A DNA stretch of 64,000 nucleotides, from NCBI GenBank assembly GCA_029945945.1, contig JAQSDM010000009.1, positions 372,001-436,000 of the forward strand, in the 5' to 3' direction. Positions 17,486-26,054 of this stretch are shown piece by piece. This stretch comes from Algoriphagus sp. GTDB lineage: Bacteria > Bacteroidota > Bacteroidia > Cytophagales > Cyclobacteriaceae. A program made the translations under genes and the position numbers. The notes below the pieces were generated by a model, which saw only the letters and a list, made by a program, of their open reading frames with translations, was not told the DNA's origin and did not search any database. Positions within the stretch are counted from its first letter, which is position 1. Each line of letters starts with the position of its first letter.

Positions 17486-18523
17486 TTGCAAAATTTCACC
17501 GTTTCTGAATTGGTTGATCGACACCGAATCTCGCTTTCGCAGATTGATCGGTTTGAATGGGCAAAGGTGGACCGCATTTCACTTTTGGAAGAAAAATTAA
17601 ATGCTTTAAATAAGGCTAATAAAATCAAACTAGCACTTGACCACCTTATTGAAAGCGAAATTTTCTTCATTTGCCTCAAGGGTTTTGCTCTTTCTAATAG
17701 GTTGTACCAAGATCCTTCAATCCGATTTTCAAAGGATATTGATATTTTAGTTCCAAATCGAAATGAAGTTATTCTTTTGAGTCAAAAACTGCAAAAAAAA
17801 GGTTGGGCCCGGGTTGATCAAAATTGGGCAGAAGAGTTGCCCAGGAGAGATTGGTACATGAATTTGACCACACATTTGACTTTGGAGGAACCAAAGACAG
17901 GAGTATTCTTGGAAATTCATTGGGAACTAAATAATCAACTGTTAAATATTTCCCAAGAAGAATTGAAGTCATTTTTAATTCCCCATGTTGAAAAAATGTT
18001 GGTTATGAATAAGTTGGTACATATACTTTCTCCTGAATTAGAACTCCTTTATCTGCTTGTACATGGTGCAAAACATGCCTGGTTCAGGCTGAAATGGTTA
18101 GTAGACATTCATCATTATCCTTTCCATTTAATTGATCGAAACAAATTTGAAAAGCTGGTTGAGAAATTCAGATTACATGAAATAATCGCCCAGACGGACG
18201 AATTATTAAAAACCTATTTTGGCAAAGGATTTCCATTTCAGATAGAAGGAAGAGTGAAATCCTTTTTAGTGAATCAATCAAAACAAAGAATCAAGGACAG
18301 AGAGTGGGATACTTCTCTTACATTGTCACAATTTACAAATTCATTAGTTTATAATTGGTTTCTTACAAATGAAAAGAAAATTGCTATAAGTATTTTTTTT
18401 AAAACAATATTTATTAGAGCTCATGATATTGCAGAAGTTAAACTTGACTCGTATTGGAAATATTATTTTTACCGATACTATTCACTTTTAAATAGAAAGG
18501 TTTTGAAAAGAGCAGATATATAA
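17486..18523 (+). CDS. nucleotidyltransferase of the lasso cluster (NTP_transf_5-like)
   Basis: A protein of about 345 residues with the signature of the uncharacterised nucleotidyltransferase family often found in RiPP clusters: FICLKGFALSNRLYQDPSIR, directly followed by FSKDIDILV, where the D-I-D pair should bind metal. A later LLYLLVHGAKHAWFRLKWLVDI is also typical. No ATG fits; TTG at 17486 is the best start, though the frame is open back to 17420. Such genes accompany kinase-type lasso clusters and may modify the phosphorylated or free C-terminus; that role is an inference. It follows the second precursor by about 205 bases. Confidence 0.75.
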   Translation: MQNFTVSELVDRHRISLSQIDRFEWAKVDRISLLEEKLNALNKANKIKLALDHLIESEIFFICLKGFALSNRLYQDPSIRFSKDIDILVPNRNEVILLSQKLQKKGWARVDQNWAEELPRRDWYMNLTTHLTLEEPKTGVFLEIHWELNNQLLNISQEELKSFLIPHVEKMLVMNKLVHILSPELELLYLLVHGAKHAWFRLKWLVDIHHYPFHLIDRNKFEKLVEKFRLHEIIAQTDELLKTYFGKGFPFQIEGRVKSFLVNQSKQRIKDREWDTSLTLSQFTNSLVYNWFLTNEKKIAISIFFKTIFIRAHDIAEVKLDSYWKYYFYRYYSLLNRKVLKRADI

Positions 18524-18832
18524 TTTACTGTATTTTCCAAATTGAAATAAGATAAATTAGTTTTTTTCTGATTATCAGTGAATTGTAAAATGAAATTTTA
18601 CAATTTTGCCTTTGCTTGCAATTAATAGAAAAATCTATTTTTTATATTCCTTAAACAATCCCCATTCTGTTGATTTTTTACTCAGGTTTTCTCAAAAAGT
18701 TCTCAAAGACTAAAATCAATATCATTATAATCAAAAATTATTCGTTAAATTTGTTTTGTAGTTTTTGACTTTCTAATTCAAACTCATCAGCTTTTTATTA
18801 TTCCTCTTTCACCAAAAATTAATTCATTTTAA
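18524..18832. other. AT-rich gap, nothing recognised
   Basis: 309 bases with no ORF of interest, no hairpin with a U tract and no further peptide with the WxxP leader. Confidence 0.4.
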
Positions 18833-19429
18833 ATGGGGCTTATTAATTATTTAAGCAAATTTTTAACAGGGTACGAAGTGAAAATCAGATTAATTGAAGG
18901 AACAGAAGTTCACTATAAATTTTCAGGGAAACCTATACTTTTCGATCCTCTTGAAATGCTCAGGGATCTGAATTTCAGAATTTTAGAATCCAAAAACTCC
19001 GCATTAATTCTTTCTAAATCAATAGTGGAAATTGAAGATGATCAGTTGATAAGCAGAGAGAAGCTAAACTCGACTGTAAGTGCCGGCTATGAGTTCAAAG
19101 GAAAAAAGGTTAAGATCATTCGGTGCGTCAGGACAATTGGTAGCATGCCTTGCAGCAGGCATGAATTTTTTCTTAACGGAAATTTAATTTCTGTTTTTCA
19201 AAGACAGTATGATTATGGTAAGGGTTTTGCCTGCACGTTGGAAAGAATGGAATCCTTTGGAAGTTTACCCCAAACAAAAAATAGCAACTCCTATTATTGG
19301 TTGGATGGGACTTCGAGGCAGGCCATTTTTTTAGAAAAATTCGGACATACCCAGATTTGGGTAATTAATGATGCAGACGGTTTAGATGAAATCTGGAAGA
19401 ATCTTCCAAATCGATCACTAAAAAATTAG
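18833..19429 (+). CDS. protein of unknown function next to the lasso cluster
   Basis: 198 residues, not recognised. It has no signal peptide or membrane segment. The sequence alternates charged beta-strand-like stretches (YEVKIRLIEGTEVHYKF, YEFKGKKVKIIRCV) and holds three Cys residues near CVRTIGSMPCSRHEF and FACTLERM. It is AT-rich like the nucleotidyltransferase gene before it and reads in the same direction, so it could be an accessory or immunity gene of the lasso cluster, but nothing in the sequence proves this. A weak hairpin with arms TGTCAGC/GCTGACA (19523-19557) lies downstream. Confidence 0.6.
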   Translation: MGLINYLSKFLTGYEVKIRLIEGTEVHYKFSGKPILFDPLEMLRDLNFRILESKNSALILSKSIVEIEDDQLISREKLNSTVSAGYEFKGKKVKIIRCVRTIGSMPCSRHEFFLNGNLISVFQRQYDYGKGFACTLERMESFGSLPQTKNSNSYYWLDGTSRQAIFLEKFGHTQIWVINDADGLDEIWKNLPNRSLKN

Positions 19430-19985
19430 AAAAGATTTTCCGGGTTTACCGAACGAATCTATATCTGAACTGCATTATTATTAGTGTGAAAAAATTCACT
19501 TTAAATTAATGAAAAAAATCCGTGTCAGCTGGGTTTTCATTGGTACCTTTGCTGACATACCGGAACCTAAAACCCTCAAATTTTAATCCTGAGGCCTATA
19601 ATGAAAATAAATCACCTTTTCATTATTAAAAAGTTTTATAGTTCTAATTCAAAATGAATCGACGCTTAAGCTCGATCTGAGACAGAAAATTGGGTAGAAT
19701 CTTTGGGCGTGTGATGAGATTTTTGTCTTGTTTTCCCTTACAAAATTCCGCTTTTTTTTCTCTCAGCCTGGGACTGAAAGGGCGAAGCTGTAGGTAATTG
19801 AGATGAAAGGGTTAAGGAAGAAGGGGGAAGGGTTAAAAGGTGGAAGGTGAAAGGAAGAAGGGTTAAAAGGTGGAAGGGTTAAAAGCTGGAAGGGGTGAGG
19901 TGAAAAGGATAGGGTGATTATATGCTAATCAGAAATTAGTTTATATCTTACTGGTAACACTCCGAATAGTGATTTAAAATTTTTT
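19430..19985. other. intergenic region with purine-rich tract
   Basis: 556 bases with no gene. From about 19795 to 19915 it is a low-complexity run of AAGGGTTAAAAGGTGGAAGG words, similar in style to the tract after kdsB but with a different word. Confidence 0.6.
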
Positions 19986-20360
19986 ATGGATATTCAGGAT
20001 TTTGGATTTAAGGACCTTAAGGTTTGGCAAAAGTCAATTCTTTTTGCTGATGAAATCCTTAAAATTGTTGAAACCCTGAATTCCAATTCAAAGCATTATA
20101 GATTAATTGAACAAATTGAGTCTGCCTGTGTCTCAATCCCCTCTAATATTGCTGAAGGAAAAGGAAGAGAATCAAAAAAAGAATATATACGGTTCTTATA
20201 CATCGCCAGAGGTTCACTTTATGAGACGATTTCTTTACTCAATGTTTTTAAAAATCGAAACTGGATTTCTGGAGAACAGTTAAAATATTTGGAAAATCAA
20301 GGACTGGAAATTGTTTCAATGCTCAAAGGATTGATTAACGCAATTTCAAAAACCCTTTAA
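19986..20360 (+). CDS. four-helix-bundle protein (S23-type), copy 1
   Basis: 124 residues of the four-helix-bundle family first known from open frames within 23S rRNA intervening sequences. The hallmarks are FKDLKVWQKSI at the start, then IEQIESACVSIPSNIAEGKGR and the RFLYIARGSLYETISLL helix. Function is unknown; such proteins assemble as pentamers. It stands alone between repeat tracts, just upstream of manC, and a relative lies on the other side of manC at 21540. Confidence 0.88.
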   Translation: MDIQDFGFKDLKVWQKSILFADEILKIVETLNSNSKHYRLIEQIESACVSIPSNIAEGKGRESKKEYIRFLYIARGSLYETISLLNVFKNRNWISGEQLKYLENQGLEIVSMLKGLINAISKTL

Positions 20361-20446
20361 CAATTGTTTTTTTGCCTTCTGCCTTTTTACTTTGACCATT
20401 AACCTTCCAACTTTTAAACTATAATTCTTTTCCAAAATCCTTTTTC

Positions 20447-21442
20447 ATGAACATTATTAACGTAATTCTTTCAGGCGGAGTAGGTTCCCGTCTTTGGCCT
20501 CTTTCAAGAAAAAACAGGCCCAAGCAATATTTGCCGATTTTTGAAAATCAAACTCTTTTTGAAAAAACGGTTTTAAGAAACAAATCCTATTGTGATCAGG
20601 TAACTGTTGTAGGTAACTGCGATAATTACCTGCTGTCAAGAACGGATCTTGAAAATGCAGGTGTCACTAATTTTACGGAAATTATTGAAGCCTGCCCTCG
20701 TAATACCGCGGCAGCAATTGCTTTTGCAGCTTTTGCAGCTAATCCGGAAGATATCCTTTTCGTTACTCCCTCGGATCACCTGATTTCTGAGGGTGAAGAA
20801 TACTCAAAATCCCTCGTTCGTGCGATTGAACTTGCCAAGGCAGGATTCATTGTGACGTTTGGTTTAAAGCCAATGAAGCCGGAAACAGGTTTTGGGTATA
20901 TCGAATCCTCGGGAGAGGAAGTGAAATCATTCAGGGAGAAGCCGAATCTTCAAACTGCTGAGCAATTCCTGAAGCAAGGCAATTTCTATTGGAATTCCGG
21001 AATGTTTTGTTTCCAGGCCGGGACATATCTGGAAGAATTGGGAAAAAATGAGCCTGAGGTTTTCAAAAGATCTAAGCATGCTTTTGAAGCATCTGAAAGT
21101 GGAAAACTCGATTTTGAACTCTCCATAAAAATACCGTCCATTTCTGTGGATTATGCTGTTATGGAGAAAACCGGAAAAATCAAAGTTGTCCCTTCTTTTT
21201 TCAATTGGTCAGATATGGGTTCGTTTGAATCTATTTATGAATACCTGGAAAAACAGGGCCATCCAATGGACTCTTTCGGGAATATGGTCATCGGAACAGA
21301 ACTCCACACCGAATTTTTAGGGCTGGAAAAGACAATTCTTGTTCAAACATCGGATGCTATTCTGGTTCTGAAAAAAGAAAATGCCCAGGATGTGAAGAAG
21401 GTATTTGAACGGCTGGAAAAAGAGAGACCGGGGTTGGTTTAA
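20447..21442 (+). CDS. manC: mannose-1-phosphate guanylyltransferase
   Basis: 331 residues. It makes GDP-mannose from mannose-1-phosphate and GTP. The nucleotide-binding start is LSGGVGSRLWPLSR, followed by PKQYLPIF, and later FVTPSDHLI, ETGFGYIE, FREKP and WNSGMF, all diagnostic of the GMP family. It is the short form, without the phosphomannose isomerase domain found in many bifunctional enzymes. Its product feeds gmd and fcl downstream to yield GDP-L-fucose for the surface polymer. Confidence 0.93.
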   Translation: MNIINVILSGGVGSRLWPLSRKNRPKQYLPIFENQTLFEKTVLRNKSYCDQVTVVGNCDNYLLSRTDLENAGVTNFTEIIEACPRNTAAAIAFAAFAANPEDILFVTPSDHLISEGEEYSKSLVRAIELAKAGFIVTFGLKPMKPETGFGYIESSGEEVKSFREKPNLQTAEQFLKQGNFYWNSGMFCFQAGTYLEELGKNEPEVFKRSKHAFEASESGKLDFELSIKIPSISVDYAVMEKTGKIKVVPSFFNWSDMGSFESIYEYLEKQGHPMDSFGNMVIGTELHTEFLGLEKTILVQTSDAILVLKKENAQDVKKVFERLEKERPGLV

Positions 21443-21539
21443 TGAAGGGGTTAAGGTTTAAGTGATTAAGAGTTAAAAACAAAGATTCGGGATTGTTAAA
21501 AATTAAAGGAAAAGTTTAATTGCTTAAATATCCAAAAAA

Positions 21540-21965
21540 ATGAGAAACACTTTTTATACCTATTCTTTTGAGAAACTTGATGTTTACCAGCTGGCAAGGA
21601 AATACAGGGTTGAGATCAAAAAATTGACTTTATCTTTTCCATCGGATGAAAAGTTTGAATTGACTTCTCAAATTAGAAGATCGACTTCAAGCATAGCTAC
21701 AAATCTGGCAGAAGGATCAGGAAGAGCCAGCTCAAAAGATCAGGCATATTTCACAAATATCTCATTTTCAAGTGCTCTTGAAACAATTGATCATTTAACC
21801 TATTCTTTGGATATGGGATATATTTTACAAGACCTATACATTGAATTAAGGCTGAGACTGGATATAATTATCCAAAAGTTAAATTCCTTGTATAAATATC
21901 AATTGGGCTCAGAGAAAGACTTGAAAACCAAGATCAAAAATGATGTTTCCGGAAATAGCCTTTAA
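21540..21965 (+). CDS. four-helix-bundle protein (S23-type), copy 2
   Basis: 141 residues of the same family as the protein at 19986: FEKLDVYQLARKYRVEI, then LTSQIRRSTSSIATNLAEGSGR and a final helical region. The two copies are clearly diverged, so this is not a recent local duplication. It lies between manC and fcl and reads in the same direction; no role in sugar metabolism is known for the family. Confidence 0.88.
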   Translation: MRNTFYTYSFEKLDVYQLARKYRVEIKKLTLSFPSDEKFELTSQIRRSTSSIATNLAEGSGRASSKDQAYFTNISFSSALETIDHLTYSLDMGYILQDLYIELRLRLDIIIQKLNSLYKYQLGSEKDLKTKIKNDVSGNSL

Positions 21966-22028
21966 TAATATTAATCAATTAACCCTTTAATCTTTTTAAC
22001 CATTTAATCCCTTAAAACATATCACCAT

Positions 22029-22985
22029 TTGAACACTCTAAGCACCAAGATATATATTGCCGGTCACCGTGGAATGGTCGGTTCCGCCATTTGGAGAGCT
22101 TTGGCTGCCAAAGGTTACACCAATCTTATAGGGCACTCCAGTTCCGAACTTGATCTACGGGACCAAAGGGCCGTGACCGATTTTTTCCAATCCGAAAAAC
22201 CTGAGATTGTGATCGATGCTGCGGCTAGGGTAGGCGGGATTTTGGCAAACTCCAATTACCCGTACCAATTCCTGATGGAGAATATGCAGATTCAAAATAA
22301 TCTGATTGATTCCTCACTCAAGGCGGATGTGCAGAAGTTTATATTCCTGGGCTCTTCCTGCATTTACCCCAAACTTGCACCGCAACCTTTAAAAGAGGAG
22401 TATCTCCTGACTGCTTCCCTCGAACCCACCAATGAGTGGTATGCAATCGCAAAAATCACCGGAGTAAAAGCCTGTGAAGCGATCAGAAAGCAGTTTGGAA
22501 AGGATTACATCTCATTGATGCCTACCAATTTGTATGGCCCGTTTGATAATTTCGATTTAAACACTTCCCATGTTCTTCCTGCGATGATGCGTAAGTTTCA
22601 TGAGGCAAAATCAGCAGGGAATAAACCCGTGGAACTTTGGGGTTCTGGCACCCCAATGCGGGAATTTTTATTTGTAGAAGATCTCGCGGATGCAGTCGTT
22701 TTTGCCCTTGAAAACCAATTCAAAGACAATTTGTATAATGTTGGTACAGGAGTTGACCTGACTATTAGAACACTGGCAGAACTTATTCAGAATACTGTTG
22801 GTCACGAGGGAGAAATTATCTGGGACAGCACCAAACCTGATGGTACTCCGCGCAAACTCATGGATGTCTCCAAAATGGAACAAGCCGGCTGGAAAGCGAA
22901 GGTTGGGCTGGAAGAAGGCATAAAACTGACCTATGAATGGTTTCTTAATAATAGTAATACATACAAAGAGTTAAAGATCAGTTAA
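22029..22985 (+). CDS. fcl: GDP-L-fucose synthase
   Basis: 318 residues. It epimerises and reduces GDP-4-keto-6-deoxymannose (from Gmd) to GDP-L-fucose with NADPH. The short-chain-dehydrogenase landmarks are present: GHRGMVGSAI for the dinucleotide, AAARVGGILAN, GSSCIYP and YAIAK with the catalytic Tyr and Lys. The start appears to be TTG, because the first in-frame ATG falls within the GxxGxxG loop. Length is normal. Confidence 0.94.
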   Translation: MNTLSTKIYIAGHRGMVGSAIWRALAAKGYTNLIGHSSSELDLRDQRAVTDFFQSEKPEIVIDAAARVGGILANSNYPYQFLMENMQIQNNLIDSSLKADVQKFIFLGSSCIYPKLAPQPLKEEYLLTASLEPTNEWYAIAKITGVKACEAIRKQFGKDYISLMPTNLYGPFDNFDLNTSHVLPAMMRKFHEAKSAGNKPVELWGSGTPMREFLFVEDLADAVVFALENQFKDNLYNVGTGVDLTIRTLAELIQNTVGHEGEIIWDSTKPDGTPRKLMDVSKMEQAGWKAKVGLEEGIKLTYEWFLNNSNTYKELKIS

Positions 22986-22998
22986 CTGATTTAAAATT

Positions 22999-23853
22999 TT
23001 GACTAAAACTGAAACATCAACCAGGCAAATTGCAGTTCTTCTGACCTGTTATAACAGGGTGGATATTACAATTGGTTGTTTGGATCATTTATTTCAGGCT
23101 ATTCTGCCACCAAATATCACAATCGATGTTTTTTTAGTGGATGATGGTTCACCAGATCTTACAGGAACTAAGGTTGAGGAAAAGTATCCTCAGGTGAATG
23201 TAATCAATGGAGATGGCACCCTGTTTTGGAGTGGCGGAATGCGCAAAGCCTGGGAAGAAGCAGTCAAAACAAAGGAATTTGATTATTTCTTGTGGCTAAA
23301 TGACGACACTCATATTTATCCCGAAGCGATCGTTGAATTGCTCAGGGATGATTCTATCTTGGAATCAAAATCTGTGATTGTTGGATCCTGCCAAAGTAAA
23401 AAGGATAAGAGCTTTACTTATGGAGGGTATATAGGCGAAACAGCCTTGATTCCATCCGGAACTCCCCAGAAATGTGAATTCACCAACGGAAATTTAGTTT
23501 TGATTCCTAAATACGTGCATTCCATTGTCGGAAATCTGAATGAAGTTTACATCCATCTATATGGGGATTTTGATTATTCCATGAGAGTAAATAAAGCAGG
23601 TTTGTCCTGCTATGCGAGTTCTGAATTTTTGGCAACATGTGAACCTAATGAAAAGTCCTATTGGGGAACTGATACTATGAGTACCTGGCAAAAGCTTAAG
23701 TTGCTCAATCATCCAAAAGGCATCGATATTAAAAGAGGATATTACTTCAAAAAATACCACTTTGGTCGAAAAGCCGGTTTTAAAGCTGTGGCAGATGCTT
23801 ATTTAAGAATTCTTTTGCCTCAGGTTCATAAGCTGGTCACTAAAAAGAAGTGA
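22999..23853 (+). CDS. family 2 glycosyltransferase
   Basis: 284 residues with a GT-A fold start (IAVLLTCYNRVDITIGCLDHL), FLVDDGSPD and the metal-binding region YFLWLNDDTHIYP. The segment NGDGTLFWSGGMRKAW is typical of rhamnosyl/fucosyl-type family 2 enzymes. It starts with TTG 13 bases after fcl, so the two are probably one operon, and a GDP-fucose donor is possible but not shown. Acceptor unknown. Confidence 0.85.
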   Translation: MTKTETSTRQIAVLLTCYNRVDITIGCLDHLFQAILPPNITIDVFLVDDGSPDLTGTKVEEKYPQVNVINGDGTLFWSGGMRKAWEEAVKTKEFDYFLWLNDDTHIYPEAIVELLRDDSILESKSVIVGSCQSKKDKSFTYGGYIGETALIPSGTPQKCEFTNGNLVLIPKYVHSIVGNLNEVYIHLYGDFDYSMRVNKAGLSCYASSEFLATCEPNEKSYWGTDTMSTWQKLKLLNHPKGIDIKRGYYFKKYHFGRKAGFKAVADAYLRILLPQVHKLVTKKK

Positions 23854-23893
23854 TCTTAAAATGAAGTGCTCGCAGGCTCGCTTTTTTTTGTGA

Positions 23894-24390
23894 CACGGAG
23901 TAACACAGAGGAGCCACAGAGTATCACAGAGTTTTTTGCTCGTAAACTCGCATGTTATGAAGAGCAAAGTGTTTAAGTTGATGGAATGGATTTATTGGAG
24001 ACAGATTTTTTAACAAGCGAAATATTGAAATGTGCTTTTAAAGTACATTCCACCCTTGGGCCGGGATTATTGGAATCAGCTTATCAGACTTGCCTGAAAT
24101 ATGAACTTCAAAAAAATGGACTTTCTGTTGAGTCAGAAAAAGCAGTTCCATTAGTATATGAAGAAATAAAATTGGATTGTGGTTATAGAATAGATTTGTT
24201 GGTGGAAAGCACGGTCATCATTGAGTTGAAAACAATAGAAACTTTTACAGATGTTCACTTAGCTCAACTGCTGACCTACTTAAGACTTTCAAATTTGAAA
24301 ATTGGATTACTTCTGAATTTCAATACCAAAAGCCTGAAAGCCGGAATAAAAAGAGTAGTTCTTTAAAATCATACTCTGTGTTACTCCGTG
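23894..24390. mobile_element. GxxExxY cassette bounded by exact inverted repeats
   Basis: A 17-base sequence CACGGAGTAACACAGAG (23894-23910) is repeated exactly inverted at 24374-24390, enclosing the GxxExxY gene. A second inverted pair is TTGCTCGTAAACTCGC (23936-23951) against GCGAGTTTACGAGCAA (24443-24458). The arrangement looks like a small mobile or exchangeable cassette, but there is no transposase and the mobility is inferred. Confidence 0.5.
23986..24366 (+). CDS. GxxExxY family protein
   Basis: 126 residues. The name-giving motif appears as GPGLLESAY near residues 25-33, after SEILKCAFKVHSTL; the later GYRIDLLVESTVIIELKTIE carries the D...E-x-K pattern of a PD-(D/E)XK nuclease-like fold, and TDVHLAQLLTYLRLS is conserved in the family. 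Function is unknown. It is enclosed by inverted repeats and followed by a dense set of short repeats. Confidence 0.88.
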   Translation: MDLLETDFLTSEILKCAFKVHSTLGPGLLESAYQTCLKYELQKNGLSVESEKAVPLVYEEIKLDCGYRIDLLVESTVIIELKTIETFTDVHLAQLLTYLRLSNLKIGLLLNFNTKSLKAGIKRVVL

Positions 24391-24753
24391 ATAATACTCG
24401 GTGGACTCCCCGCCACGGCGGGCAAGTGTGCAACCAAAAATTGCGAGTTTACGAGCAAAACTCTGTGCAATAAAAAAATCTTCGAGTCACTTGGCATATT
24501 AATAGTTGCGAGTTTACGAGCAAGTCTCCGTTCCACATCTTTAAAAAAAACTCTGTGTAACTCAGTGAAAAATACTCTGTGTTACTCTGTGCAATAAAAA
24601 AATCTATGTGTCACTTGGCATATTAATAGTTGCGAGTTTACGAGCAAAACTCCCCGCCACGGCGGACAAGTGTTCAACCAAAATTGCGAGTTTACGAGCA
24701 AAATTCCGTGCGACTCTTTGAAACCACTCCATGAAACTCTGTGAAACTATAAA
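24367..24753. repeat. short-repeat cluster downstream of the GxxExxY gene
   Basis: 387 bases containing four copies of GCGAGTTTACGAGCAA (24443-24458, 24508-24523, 24632-24647, 24686-24701), several CTCTGTGTTACTC words, two CCACGGCGG motifs (24413 and 24657), and an exact 38-base direct repeat (24486-24523 and 24610-24647). The ORF at 24388-24597 is an artefact of these repeats. The end merges into the upstream region of gmd. Confidence 0.75.
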
Positions 24754-25902
24754 ATGAAAACAGCACTCATAACCGGAATAACCGGACAAGACGGCGCCTA
24801 CCTGGCTGAACTACTTTTAGAAAAAGGCTATAAAGTTCACGGGATCAAGCGCAGATCATCCCTGATCAATACTGACAGAATAGATCACCTCTACCAGGAC
24901 CCGCATGAGGAAGATCCCCGATTGGTTCTTCATTATGGAGATATGACGGACTCCATGAACCTGACCAAGATCATTCAGGAAACGCAGCCGGATGAGATTT
25001 ACAATCTCGCAGCGATGTCTCATGTGAAAGTAAGTTTTGATATACCCGAATACACTGCTAACGCGGATGGGATAGGAACCCTGAGAATTCTGGAGGCTGT
25101 CAGGCTTTTGGGCCTGGAGAAAAAGACCAGAATCTATCAGGCATCAACCTCCGAATTATACGGATTGGTACAGGCTGTTCCGCAGTCAGAAACCACCCCT
25201 TTTTATCCCCGCTCGCCTTACGCAGTAGCCAAGATGTACGCATATTGGATTACAGTGAATTACCGGGAGGCTTATAATATGTTTGCCTGCAATGGTATCC
25301 TCTTCAACCATGAATCACCATTGAGAGGGGAGACCTTCGTGACGCGCAAGATTACCCGGGCAGTTTCCAAAATAGCCTTGGGACTTCAGAATGATCTGTA
25401 TATGGGAAACCTGGATTCCAAGCGGGATTGGGGCCATGCCAAAGACTATGTGAAGGCGATGTGGCTGATTTTGCAGCAGGATGTGGCAGAGGACTTTGTA
25501 ATCGCAACCGGAGTCACTACCAAAGTTCGTGACTTTATCAATATGGCTTTTGCCCATATCGGCTTCACCCTCCGATGGGAAGGCGAGGGCGTCGACGAAG
25601 TCGGAATACTGGCCTCAATCGATGAGCAAAAATATGAATTGGCTACCAGCCAATCTCTTAATCTCTCAATCTCTAATCTCGTTAACCAGGAACTGGTTCG
25701 TGTCGACCCCCGCTACTTCCGCCCAACCGAAGTGGACCTCCTGATCGGTGACCCAACCAAATCAAACACCAAACTCGGCTGGAAACCCGAATACGATCTT
25801 CCTGCCCTGGTAGAGGATATGATGGCTGCGGATATCAAGTTATTCCGAAAAGACGTTCAACTTGCTGAGAGCGGTCATGATATATTGAAAAGGGCGGAGT
25901 AG
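24754..25902 (+). CDS. gmd: GDP-mannose 4,6-dehydratase
   Basis: 382 residues. It converts GDP-mannose to GDP-4-keto-6-deoxymannose. Landmarks: [51 protein letters not shown] with the Thr/Ser and Glu, [15 protein letters not shown] with Tyr and Lys, [17 protein letters not shown] and [10 protein letters not shown]. Between [15 protein letters not shown] and [20 protein letters not shown] there is an extra piece [16 protein letters not shown]; its DNA (25651-25681) is a run of CTCTTAATCTCTCAATCTC words like those in the intergenic tracts, kept in frame. The enzyme should still be active, since the insertion lies in a variable loop. Confidence 0.95.
   Translation: MKTALITGITGQDGAYLAELLLEKGYKVHGIKRRSSLINTDRIDHLYQDPHEEDPRLVLHYGDMTDSMNLTKIIQETQPDEIYNLAAMSHVKVSFDIPEYTANADGIGTLRILEAVRLLGLEKKTRIYQASTSELYGLVQAVPQSETTPFYPRSPYAVAKMYAYWITVNYREAYNMFACNGILFNHESPLRGETFVTRKITRAVSKIALGLQNDLYMGNLDSKRDWGHAKDYVKAMWLILQQDVAEDFVIATGVTTKVRDFINMAFAHIGFTLRWEGEGVDEVGILASIDEQKYELATSQSLNLSISNLVNQELVRVDPRYFRPTEVDLLIGDPTKSNTKLGWKPEYDLPALVEDMMAADIKLFRKDVQLAESGHDILKRAE
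25651..25681. repeat. CTAATCTC-type repeat inside gmd
   Basis: CAATCTCTTAATCTCTCAAT followed by CTCTAATCTC, the same words as in the tracts at 2370-2846 and 3800-4275, here read as SLNLSISNL within gmd without breaking the frame. Confidence 0.7.
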
Positions 25903-25904
25903 AA

Positions 25905-26045
25905 GTGTTAAACTTTAAATGGTAAACGTTAATCGTTAAGCGAAGTCAAATGTATGCTTAACGTATTAACAATGAGCGTATTAAACGCTAAACTCCTTTA
26001 TCGCTTAACGACTTTATCGCTTTCCGCTTTTAACTCTCAAATCAC
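25905..26045. repeat. TTAACGCTTAACG-type low-complexity gap
   Basis: The gap between gmd and the dehydrogenase gene is made of words such as GGTAAACGTTAATCGTTAAGCG and CTTTATCGCTTAACGAC. A similar tract occurs at 42085-42205. Confidence 0.6.
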
Positions 26046-26054
26046 ATACTTTTA

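Noticed and set aside
24388..24597. 69-codon frame after the GxxExxY gene
   Set aside because: Built from the short repeats of the cassette tail.
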